Below, in pieces: positions 42,548 to 50,778 of a DNA stretch of 64,000 bases. Both the position numbers and the translations under genes were made by a program. The notes beneath the pieces were generated by a model. The model was not told where the DNA came from. It did no database searches and saw only the letters and a program-made list of their open reading frames with translations. How positions within the stretch are numbered: position 1 is the first letter of the stretch; the number at the start of each line of letters is the position of its first letter. Source of the DNA: Duganella sp. CF517. GTDB lineage: Bacteria; Pseudomonadota; Gammaproteobacteria; Burkholderiales; Burkholderiaceae_D. The stretch lies in contig NZ_FODC01000006.1 in NCBI RefSeq assembly GCF_900110275.1, forward strand, positions 124,001 to 188,000, read 5' to 3'.

Positions 42548-43837
42548 CTAGACTTTCCGCTCCTCGGGGATCGGCCGCACCACCAGCAAAAGGTAGGACA
42601 TGGCGCCGACGAAGGCGATGCCGGCGCCGGTCAGCAGCGCCGGCACGAACGACCAGGTCTGGGCGATGTAGCCGGTCAGGATGGGCGCCAGCGCGCCGCC
42701 GAGGAAGCCGCCGAAATTCTGCAAGGCCCCGAGCGAGGCGATGCGGCTGGGCGGCGCCGCCACGGTGGCGAGCGACCAGGCGCAGGCCGACGAGGCGTTG
42801 GCCAGGAAGATGACCATCGAGATGCAGGCGACGGCCAGCACGTTGCTGTCGACCAGCGCGGCCGGCACCGTGAACACCACCATGCCCAGGGTGGCGACCA
42901 CCACCGCGTTGCGGCGGCCGGACATCTGCGACTTGGCCCTGCTGGCGACGCGGTCCGAGGCCCAGCCGGCGATCAAGGCGCCGGCGAAGCCGCAGATGAA
43001 TGGAATCGACGACGCCAGGCCGGCGCCCGCCAGATCCATATGCCGCTCGGTGCGCAGGTAGCCCGGCAGCCACGTCAGGTACACCCAGTTCAGGTACACC
43101 GAGCCGAAGAAGCCGAGCATCATGCCCCACGTGGTGCGGTGCCGGAACAGTGCGCACCAGGCGGCGAAGCCGGTCGCGCCGGCCGCCGGTGCGGCGACGC
43201 CGCCGTCCAGATAGGCGCGCTCGTCGGCGCCCAGCCGCGCCGGCGCCGGATCGCGGTACAGCGCCACCCACACCACCGCCGCCACCAGGCCCATGGCGCC
43301 GGTGACGAAGAAGGCCCAGTGCCAGCTGGTGGCGGCGATCAGCGGCGCCAGCAACAGCGGCGCGAGCGCGACGCCCAGCGGCGAGGCGGAATTGTAGATG
43401 CCGGTCGGCGTGCCGCGCGCGCGCGGCGGGAACCAGTTGCTTACCACCCGCGCCGCCGCCGGAAATTGCGGCGCCTCGCCGATGCCCAGCGCGATGCGGG
43501 CGATCACGAACCAGCCGAAGCTCGAGGCCAGCCCGCCGGCCGCCTGCGCCAGCGACCACACCACCAGGCCGATGCCGAGCAGCCAGCGCGGCCCGATCTT
43601 GTCGACCAGCGCGCCCACCGGCAGCTGGCACAGCGCGTAGCTCCACGAGAACGCCGACAGCAGCAAGCCCATCTGGCCAAGCGACAGGCCGAGGTCGGCG
43701 CGGATGTATTCGTTGGCGACGGCCAGGGTGGCGCGGTCGAGGTAGTTGATGACGCCGCACACCACCAGCAGCACCAGCGCCAGGGTTTGGCTGCGGCGGA
43801 TGCGGGGCGGGGTATCGTGGGCGGAGAATTTGGTCAT
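42548..43837 (-). CDS. MFS transporter of the anion:cation (ACS/GudP-like) type
   Basis: Permease of 429 aa with 12 predicted membrane helices. After helix 1, VINYLDRATLAVANEYIRADLGLSLGQMGLLLSAFSWSYALCQ is the ACS-family hallmark, and ARIALGIGEAPQFPAAARVVSNWFPPRARGTPTG is the helix 4-5 region of glucarate/tartrate-type transporters. Substrate is probably an organic or sugar acid. The start is the ATG of MTKFSAHDTPPRIRRS; a longer reading upstream is not conserved. Confidence 0.92.
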   Translation of the reverse strand: MTKFSAHDTPPRIRRSQTLALVLLVVCGVINYLDRATLAVANEYIRADLGLSLGQMGLLLSAFSWSYALCQLPVGALVDKIGPRWLLGIGLVVWSLAQAAGGLASSFGWFVIARIALGIGEAPQFPAAARVVSNWFPPRARGTPTGIYNSASPLGVALAPLLLAPLIAATSWHWAFFVTGAMGLVAAVVWVALYRDPAPARLGADERAYLDGGVAAPAAGATGFAAWCALFRHRTTWGMMLGFFGSVYLNWVYLTWLPGYLRTERHMDLAGAGLASSIPFICGFAGALIAGWASDRVASRAKSQMSGRRNAVVVATLGMVVFTVPAALVDSNVLAVACISMVIFLANASSACAWSLATVAAPPSRIASLGALQNFGGFLGGALAPILTGYIAQTWSFVPALLTGAGIAFVGAMSYLLLVVRPIPEERKV

Positions 43838-44111
43838 TGCGGAAAGCGGCTGTACGGTTAGCGCGACACCGTCGCGGCGAGGGCGTTCCTGCCGGAACGT
43901 TGGGAAGACAACACGAGAGTATAGAGCACGCAGGACGCTGCGGACCCGGCCGCCGACCGCAATGTATGGTACCGCACGGAGTTCCGCATGGAAATAAACA
44001 ACACTGTCACAGGGCGTTCTTTCCACCTTTCCAGCCCGGTCCATTTCTGATCATCTATCGAACCATCCCGCAGATCCGCCCAACCCGGTTAGCTGCTACC
44101 AGGAGTAAGCA

Positions 44112-47108
44112 ATGCAAAAGCTAATCACGCGCGTGCGCATCTCGGTGTCGTTGTCGGCCCTGATCACCTTGGCCGTCGGCCTGGCGCTGACGGCGGCGCT
44201 GTTCGTCACCGTGCGCAAGGTCGAAATAGCGCGCCAAACCGTGCAATTCCAGCAAAACGCCACGCTGCGCATCAACGCCGTCGTCGGCGGCGTGCGCGAC
44301 GCCGCCGAACAGGTCGACGTGCTGCAGCGCGTGTTCGCCACCTTCGGCGCCGTCAGCCGCGAGCAATTCGGCCGCCTGAGCGTGCCGCTGCTGAAGCAAT
44401 CGCCGCAAATCCAGGCACTCGGTTTCGAACGCCTGCTCCGGCACGCCGACCGCGCCGGCTACGAGGCCGCGATGCGCCGCCGCGTGCCCGGTTTCACGCT
44501 GACCGAGCTGTCCGACGGCGAGGTGCGCGGCGCCGCCGTGCGCGACAGTTATCTGGTGGTCGATTACCTGGAGCCGTCTTTCGGCAACGAAGCGCATCTG
44601 GGACTGGACACGGCGCCGATGGCCGAGCTGGCCGAGGCGCGCCGCGCGTCGCGCGAGCGCGGCGGCAGCGCCGGCACCAGCGTGCTGCCGCTGCTGTTCG
44701 CCGCCGGCCGGCACACGGGCTTCCGCGTGGTGGCGCCGGTGTTTTGGCAGGGCGCGCCGCTCGACAACGCCGCCGCGCGCCGGCGCGCCGTCATCGGCGA
44801 GCTGGTCGCCGAACTGCGGGTCGACCGCCTGTTCGAGCCGGTGCTCGCGGCGCGCGGCTTCGCGGCGCAACAAAACGTCGGCATGCGCCTGTTCGCCGCC
44901 GCCCCCGGCGCCGCGCCGCGCCTGATCGCCGGCCACGGCGATGTCGCCGCCGCCTTCGCACCCGCCGGCGCCCCGCGCTGGCTGCCGGCATGGCTGTTCT
45001 ACGACCGGCCGGCGCCGGTGGTGTCGTCGTTCGCGCTGGCCGAGCAAACCTTGCGCCTGGAGGTGGCCCAGGCGGCGACCTTCTTCGCCGACGGCCACAA
45101 CGGTTCGATGTACGCGCTGCTGGGCGGCCTGCTGTCGACGCTGCTGGCGACGGCCTACATCTACGCGCTGGTGTCGCGGCTGGGCTTGATCGAGCGGGCC
45201 ACCCGCGCGCGCACCGCCACCCTGGAATTCGCCAACCTGCGGCTGGCCGAGGATCTGGCCCGGCGCGCCCAGACCGAGCAGGGGCTGCGGCTGCGCGAAC
45301 GCGTGATCGAGGTGTCCGCCAACGCCATCATCCTGTGCAGCGCCCGCGCGCCCGAGCACGCGATCGAGTACGTCAATCCGGCGTTCGAGCGCATCACCGG
45401 CTTCAGCGCGCAGGAGGTGCTGGGGCGCGGACTCGATTTCCTGCACGGCAGCAGCCAATACCAGGGCAACATCGAGCAGATCCATCACGCGCTGCGCGAC
45501 CAGACCGAAGGCCATGCGCTGGTGCGCAACCACCGCAAGGACGGCAGCGGCTACTGGAGCGACCTGTTCGTCGCGCCGGTGCGCGACCAGGACGACAAGG
45601 TCAGCCACTTCGTCGTGGCCCAGTACGACATCTCGGCGGCGATGGGCTACGAGGCCGAGATCGAATACCAGGCCACGCACGACAGCCTGACCGGCCTGGC
45701 CAACCGCAACTTGCTGCGCGAGCACCTGAACGACGCCATCGCCGGCGCCCGGCGCCGGGGCGGCACGTTCTGGGTCGCCTTCCTGGACCTGGACCGCTTC
45801 AAGTTCGTCAACGACACGCTCGGGCACGAGGCCGGCGACAAGCTGCTCAAAATCGTCGCCGAGCGCCTGCTGGGCTGCGTGCGCGAAACCGACACCGTGG
45901 CGCGCGTCGGCGGCGACGAGTTCATGCTGGTGCTGCCCGACCATCCCGAGGACGGCACCGGCGTCGCGATCCTGAACCGCATCATGGACGCGATCGCGCA
46001 GCCGATCCTGGTCGCCGGCCACGAGTTCGTCGTCCACTGCAGCATCGGCGTGGCCACCTACCCGACCGACGGCGAGAGCGCCGAGAGCCTGACCCGTTTC
46101 GCCGACATCGCCATGTACCGCGCCAAGGAGCTGGGCCGCAACGCCTTCCAGTTCTACACGGCCGAGATGAACGAGCGCACCCTGGACCGGCTCAAGATCG
46201 AGGGCGACCTGCGGCGCGCGCTCGAGCGCGACGAATTCGTGCTGCACTACCAGCCGCAGCTCAATCTGCGCAGCGGCAAGATCGTCGGCATGGAGGCGCT
46301 GCTGCGCTGGAACCATCCGACCGAGGGCATGATCGCGCCGTCGCGCTTCATCGGCCTGGCCGAGGAGATGGGGCTGATCGTGCCGATCGGCGCCTGGGTG
46401 CTGCGCACCGCGTGCCTGCAGACGATGGCCTGGCAGCGCGCCGGCTACCGCACGCTGCGGGTGGCCGTCAACCTGTCGCCGCGCCAGTTCAGCCAGCAAG
46501 CGCTGGTGCAATCGATCGCCGGGCTGCTGCGCGAGACCGGCATGACCCCGTCGCTGCTGGAGCTGGAGCTGACCGAGGGCACGGTGATGCACGACGTCGA
46601 CCACGCCATCGAAGTGCTGCGCAACCTCAAGTCGCTCGGCGTGCACATCTCGATCGACGATTTCGGCACCGGCTATTCGAGCCTGTCCTATCTGCGGCGC
46701 TTCCCGATCGACGTGCTCAAGATCGACCAATCGTTCGTGCGCGAACTGAGCATCGACGCCGACGACGCCGCCATCGTGCGCGCCATCATCACCCTGGCGC
46801 ACAGCCTGCGGCTGGAGGTGATCGCCGAAGGCGTCGAGAACGCTGCGCAGCTCGATTTCCTGCGGGCCGAGGGGTGCGACCTGATGCAAGGCTACCACTA
46901 CAGCCGCCCGCTCGGCGCCGAGGCGTTCGAGCAGTTGCTGCGGCAAGACCTGCGGCTGCCGACCAGCCCGGTGGTGCGCTACACCCGCTCAGACAGCCGG
47001 GCGATCGTCGATACGGGCCAGCAGATCGGCGCGTTCCTGGCCGATGTGAAAGCCGGCCGCGCCCATCGACATGCCGGCCGCCCCCAGCGCGAAACCAGCG
47101 AGCTGTAA
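44112..47108 (+). CDS. CHASE-PAS-GGDEF-EAL c-di-GMP turnover protein
   Basis: Membrane protein of 998 aa. Helix 1 (residues 12-34), a periplasmic CHASE domain (about 70-290, with QIQALGFERLLRHADRAGYE) and helix 2 (about 330-352) are followed by a PAS domain with PAC (AIEYVNPAFERITGFSAQEVLG). The GGDEF motif GGDEF is intact with an RxxD inhibitory site (RETD) five residues before it. The EAL domain has EALLRW, the Asp pair in SIDDFGTGYSSLSYL, LKIDQSFVREL and EGVENAAQ, so phosphodiesterase activity is expected. The last 40 codons run antisense over the 3' end of the Kef-type gene. Confidence 0.94.
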   Translation: MQKLITRVRISVSLSALITLAVGLALTAALFVTVRKVEIARQTVQFQQNATLRINAVVGGVRDAAEQVDVLQRVFATFGAVSREQFGRLSVPLLKQSPQIQALGFERLLRHADRAGYEAAMRRRVPGFTLTELSDGEVRGAAVRDSYLVVDYLEPSFGNEAHLGLDTAPMAELAEARRASRERGGSAGTSVLPLLFAAGRHTGFRVVAPVFWQGAPLDNAAARRRAVIGELVAELRVDRLFEPVLAARGFAAQQNVGMRLFAAAPGAAPRLIAGHGDVAAAFAPAGAPRWLPAWLFYDRPAPVVSSFALAEQTLRLEVAQAATFFADGHNGSMYALLGGLLSTLLATAYIYALVSRLGLIERATRARTATLEFANLRLAEDLARRAQTEQGLRLRERVIEVSANAIILCSARAPEHAIEYVNPAFERITGFSAQEVLGRGLDFLHGSSQYQGNIEQIHHALRDQTEGHALVRNHRKDGSGYWSDLFVAPVRDQDDKVSHFVVAQYDISAAMGYEAEIEYQATHDSLTGLANRNLLREHLNDAIAGARRRGGTFWVAFLDLDRFKFVNDTLGHEAGDKLLKIVAERLLGCVRETDTVARVGGDEFMLVLPDHPEDGTGVAILNRIMDAIAQPILVAGHEFVVHCSIGVATYPTDGESAESLTRFADIAMYRAKELGRNAFQFYTAEMNERTLDRLKIEGDLRRALERDEFVLHYQPQLNLRSGKIVGMEALLRWNHPTEGMIAPSRFIGLAEEMGLIVPIGAWVLRTACLQTMAWQRAGYRTLRVAVNLSPRQFSQQALVQSIAGLLRETGMTPSLLELELTEGTVMHDVDHAIEVLRNLKSLGVHISIDDFGTGYSSLSYLRRFPIDVLKIDQSFVRELSIDADDAAIVRAIITLAHSLRLEVIAEGVENAAQLDFLRAEGCDLMQGYHYSRPLGAEAFEQLLRQDLRLPTSPVVRYTRSDSRAIVDTGQQIGAFLADVKAGRAHRHAGRPQRETSEL

Positions 47109-48737
47109 GCCGGACTCGATCGCTTCGGACACCACTTCGGTGGCGCCGGCCTGCTTGAGCGCGCGCGCGTGCTTCTCGTCGCGCGCCCGCGCCAGCAGGC
47201 ACAGTTGTGGATAATGCCGCCGCAGCGCGCCGACCGCGTGCAGCGCCGCGTGCGGGTCGTCCATGGTCAGCACCACGCAGGCGGCCTCGTTGACGCCGAG
47301 GCGCCGCAACAGCTCCGGCAGCGCGGCGTCGCCGGAGAACACGCGCTCGCCGTGGCGTTGGCCACGGGCGTGGTCGACCAGGTGGCGGTCGCGTTCGACG
47401 GCGATGTAGCGGATGCCCTGCCGGTCGAGCACGTCGGCGATCAGCCGGCCGACGCGGCCGAAGCCGCCGATGATGACGTGGCCGCTCAGATCGGCGGCCG
47501 GCTGCGGTTCGCTGTTCGACGCCGCCGCCTCGCGCCCGGCGCGTTCGCGCCGCGCCAGGGCCGCGCCGACGGCGGCCGCGGCGGGCGCGATCAGCATGCT
47601 CAGGCTGACCACCAGCAGCAGGAATTGGCTGGCCTCCGGCGTCAGCAGCCGCGTGCTGACCGCGTAGGCGAGGATGATGAAGGCGAACTCGCCGCCCTGC
47701 CCCAGCAGCAAGCCGCCCTGCAGGGCGGTGGCCCAGCCTAGCCGGCCCCAGCCGCCCAGTAAAAGCGCCACCACCGCCGCCTTGATCGCGAGCAGCCCCA
47801 GCACCGAGGCCGGCAGCAGCAGCGGGAACGCCGCCACCAGCCGCAAATCGACCGCCATGCCGACCGCCATGAAGAACAGCCCCATCAGCAAGCCTTTGAA
47901 CGGCTCGACGATGATTTCGACTTCGTACTGGAATTCGGTGTCGGCCAGCAGCAGCCCCGCCAGCAACGCGCCCAGCGCCAGCGACAGGCCGCTGGCCGCC
48001 GTCAGCGCGGCGATGCCCAGCACCATCAGCAGGATCAGCGCGACGAACACGTCCGGCTGGCGCTGGACGGCGGCCGAGGACAGCAGCGGCTTGGCGACGC
48101 GCCTTCCCACGAGGTACAGCAAGGTGATGGTGGCCGCCGCCTTGGCCACGGCCACCAGCAGCGTCCATGCCAGCGCCTGGCCGCCGCCGCCGGCCAGCCC
48201 CTCGACCAGGATCAGCGCCGGCACCACGGCCAGGTCCTGCAGCATCAGGATCGCGAAGCACTTCTGGCCCAGCGCGGTTTTCAGCGCGTGCTGCTTGCTC
48301 ATCAGCTCTATCGCCACGGCGGTGCTGGACATGGCCAGCGTCAGCCCGATCGCCATGGCGGCGGCGGGCGGGTTGCCGAACAGGTAGGCGCACAGGCCGA
48401 TCACGCTGGCGGTGATGCCGACCTGGGCCGCGCCGGTGCCGAACACGTCGCGCCGCAGGGACCACAGCCGCGTCGGCGACAGCTCCAGCCCGATCATGAA
48501 CATCAGGAACACGATGCCCAGCTCGGCCAGCGACTTGATGCGCTCGACGTCCTGGAACGTCACCAGCGCCAGCCACGGCGCGCCGCCGGCCCAGTCGCCG
48601 ATGCCGTGCGGGCCGAACAGGATGCCGGCCACCAGGAATCCCAGCATTTGGTTGACGCGCAGCCGCTGCAGGACCGGCACCAGGATGCCGGCCAGGGCCA
48701 GGAAAAGCAGCGCTTCGCGCAGATGATGGGCGGACAT
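46989..48737 (-). CDS. KefB/CPA2-type cation:proton antiporter with TrkA-N domain
   Basis: Membrane protein of 582 aa. Twelve or so helices form the Na+/H+ exchanger fold (MSSTAVAIELMSKQHALKTALGQKCFAILMLQDLAVVPALIL carries the QDLAVVP motif), followed by the RCK/TrkA-N nucleotide-binding domain HVIIGGFGRVGRLIADVLDRQGIRYIAVERD. Role is K+ efflux or pH homeostasis, commonly under electrophile stress. The start at 48737 opens MSAHHLREALLFLAL. The 3' end overlaps the convergent GGDEF-EAL gene by 120 bp. Confidence 0.92.
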   Translation of the reverse strand: MSAHHLREALLFLALAGILVPVLQRLRVNQMLGFLVAGILFGPHGIGDWAGGAPWLALVTFQDVERIKSLAELGIVFLMFMIGLELSPTRLWSLRRDVFGTGAAQVGITASVIGLCAYLFGNPPAAAMAIGLTLAMSSTAVAIELMSKQHALKTALGQKCFAILMLQDLAVVPALILVEGLAGGGGQALAWTLLVAVAKAAATITLLYLVGRRVAKPLLSSAAVQRQPDVFVALILLMVLGIAALTAASGLSLALGALLAGLLLADTEFQYEVEIIVEPFKGLLMGLFFMAVGMAVDLRLVAAFPLLLPASVLGLLAIKAAVVALLLGGWGRLGWATALQGGLLLGQGGEFAFIILAYAVSTRLLTPEASQFLLLVVSLSMLIAPAAAAVGAALARRERAGREAAASNSEPQPAADLSGHVIIGGFGRVGRLIADVLDRQGIRYIAVERDRHLVDHARGQRHGERVFSGDAALPELLRRLGVNEAACVVLTMDDPHAALHAVGALRRHYPQLCLLARARDEKHARALKQAGATEVVSEAIESGLQLAGFALGAAGMSMGAAGFHIGQERADLLARIDDRPAV

Positions 48738-48933
48738 GCGGGGCCGGGGCGATAGTGGAGTTGCTTCGAGTGTAGGGGCTGCGCTCCGTTGACACAAGGG
48801 AAGGATACCTAGCCGGAGGGGGACGGGGTGTCGGCAGGCCCGTGGCCTGGCGGTCCGGGACCGAGCGGCTTTGTGGTATCCGACCAGCGGGCAAGGTGGC
48901 AAGCACCGCGCCCGCGGCGTCGATGCGGCCCGG

Positions 48934-50316
48934 CTAGCGCGGCGCGCTCAGCGGCGCGCGCGGTTTGTCTGCGGGCGCCATGTCGTCCCAGCCCAGGTCG
49001 ACCACCACGCGGTCGCGCCCGGCGTCCTTGGCCGCGTACAGGGCCTCGTCGGCGCGTTTGATGGCGTCGCCGATATCGTCGTTCGGCGTCAGCTCGGCGA
49101 TGCCGAACGAGGCGGTGATGCCGGGCTGGATGGGCCAGCGCGCGTTGTTCAAGCCGGCGCGCAGTTTTTCCGCCAGCACGCGCGCCTGTTCGGCGCTGGT
49201 GCCCGAGCAAATGATCAGGAATTCCTCGCCGCCCCACCGCACCAGCTTGTCGCTGGAGCGGATGCCGGCCGTGATCTCGGCGGCGAACTGGCGCAGCACG
49301 GCGTCGCCGGCGTCGTGGCCGTGCTGGTCGTTGATGTGCTTGAAATGGTCGATGTCGGTAAACACCACCGACATCGGCGCGGCCAGGATCGCCGGGGTGC
49401 TCATCAGCGCCGCCCGCAGGCCCTGGCGGTTCAGCGCGCCGGTCAGCGGGTCGGTGTTGACCTGCTCGACCAGCTCGCGCGCCTCGAGCTGCAGAGCCCG
49501 GTTGACTTCGCTCAGCAGATTGAGCCGTTTGCTGCTGTGGCGCAGCTGGCGCCGCAATTGCAGCGACGCCACCAGCGGCCAGCTGACCGCGCACAGGATC
49601 CACGCCCCCATCAGCAGCATGTACAGGCGGCCCTGGCTGATCCATTTTCCATGGAAGCGCAGCGAGCGCAGATCGATGATGTGTTCGCCGGCCTGGTTGG
49701 CCGCGCCGGTCATTAGTTCGACCCGGGTGACGTTGTCCATGCGCACCCCGGACGCGGCCAGCGGCACGCGCTTGTAGTCGATCCACCAGGTGGCCGTGTG
49801 GAACACGTTGAGCGGAATCCCGGCGACGCCGCGGTCCGGCACCTCGAACTCGAGCTCGTTGATTTTCTGCGACATCCAGTCTGACACGGTCGACACTTCC
49901 GGTTCGAAATTCATCAGCATCAGGCGCAGCGCGTGGCGTCCCGGGCCGCGGTAATGGACGTCGACGCTGACCGAGTCGAATTCCGACAAGTCCATGCCCT
50001 TGCCGGTTTGGCTGATGACGAACAGGTATTTGCAGCTGGGCCAATCGATCGTGCGCATCAACCGGCAGCGCAGGCGCAACACGCCGTCGCCGCGCTCGAG
50101 CGTGGCCACGCTCGAGCCGCCGCTGCTGACGTCGCCCTGCACTTCGAGCATGACGTTGTTGCGGTGGGACAGATCGATGACCCGTTCCATGCCGTAGTGG
50201 TGCCAAATAAGCAAGCCGATGGTGACGGCCATCAGCATGCCCGTGACATGGCGCATGAAGGACGGGCTGTGGGCGGGGGCGTTTTCCGCTACGGGCGGCG
50301 GCGGGCGACCACGCAT
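48934..50316 (-). CDS. Membrane-anchored diguanylate cyclase
   Basis: GGDEF protein of about 460 aa. A helix near residues 25-45 anchors it; a periplasmic sensory region of about 200 residues of unknown family follows (SCKYLFVISQTGKGMDLSEFDSVSVDVHY), then a second helix (LYMLLMGAWILCAVSWPLVAS) and a coiled coil. The catalytic motif is GGEEF with an RSSD inhibitory site before it, so an active, product-inhibited cyclase is expected. The start codon overlaps the stop of the yciI-like gene (TGATG), which decides it against a longer reading. Confidence 0.92.
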   Translation of the reverse strand: MRGRPPPPVAENAPAHSPSFMRHVTGMLMAVTIGLLIWHHYGMERVIDLSHRNNVMLEVQGDVSSGGSSVATLERGDGVLRLRCRLMRTIDWPSCKYLFVISQTGKGMDLSEFDSVSVDVHYRGPGRHALRLMLMNFEPEVSTVSDWMSQKINELEFEVPDRGVAGIPLNVFHTATWWIDYKRVPLAASGVRMDNVTRVELMTGAANQAGEHIIDLRSLRFHGKWISQGRLYMLLMGAWILCAVSWPLVASLQLRRQLRHSSKRLNLLSEVNRALQLEARELVEQVNTDPLTGALNRQGLRAALMSTPAILAAPMSVVFTDIDHFKHINDQHGHDAGDAVLRQFAAEITAGIRSSDKLVRWGGEEFLIICSGTSAEQARVLAEKLRAGLNNARWPIQPGITASFGIAELTPNDDIGDAIKRADEALYAAKDAGRDRVVVDLGWDDMAPADKPRAPLSAPR

Positions 50317-50630
50317 CAGGCGGGCGCGTCCGTCAGCCGCGCGATTTCCACCCACCCTTGCTGGCCGAAAATCGGACACGCTTCGGCCAGCCGGACGGCG
50401 TCGTTCAAATCGCCCGCCGCCAGCAGCGAATAGCCGGCCAGGGTACTGCCGGACAACTTGGGGCCCAGCAGCCGGCTGGTCACTTCGACACCGTCATGTG
50501 CCAGGCTGCCGCGGTCGATCAGGGCCGCGCCCAAGGTCGCGAACCAGTCCGACCATAGCCCGGGGTTGTGTTCCGAAGCCTCCGACGTACCGCCGGGAGC
50601 GCCACGGTAGACGATCAGGAATCGTTCCAT
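50316..50630 (-). CDS. YCII-related domain protein
   Basis: Small protein of 104 aa from MERFLIVYRGAPGGTSEASE, with LIDRGSLAHDGVEVTS in the middle and DLNDAVRLAEACPIF near the end, the YCII/DGPF fold (dimeric alpha+beta barrel, ferredoxin-like). Function unknown. The stop overlaps the start of the diguanylate cyclase, so the two are translationally coupled. Upstream there is a short 7-bp tandem repeat. Confidence 0.85.
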   Translation of the reverse strand: MERFLIVYRGAPGGTSEASEHNPGLWSDWFATLGAALIDRGSLAHDGVEVTSRLLGPKLSGSTLAGYSLLAAGDLNDAVRLAEACPIFGQQGWVEIARLTDAPA

Positions 50631-50667
50631 GTTGCCTCCTCCGCACTGATGGGAAAGCGCGCGGCGT

Positions 50668-50695
50668 AATCCGCAATCCGCAATCCGCAATCCGG
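50668..50695. repeat. Short 7-bp tandem repeat
   Basis: Three exact AATCCGC units (50668-50688) followed by one AATCCGG, 38 bp upstream of the yciI-like start. Slippage here could alter promoter spacing. Confidence 0.8.
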
Positions 50696-50778
50696 ATTCC
50701 GGGGAGTCCGCGCCGCGCCCAGACCGGAACCTTAGCAGAAGCGGCGCGGCGGCGACGCACCGCTTACGGGTCGACGCT

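Noticed and set aside
44121..46946. 941-codon minus-strand frame opposite the GGDEF-EAL gene
   Set aside because: Antisense shadow of a gene with all catalytic motifs intact; no motif in the reverse reading.
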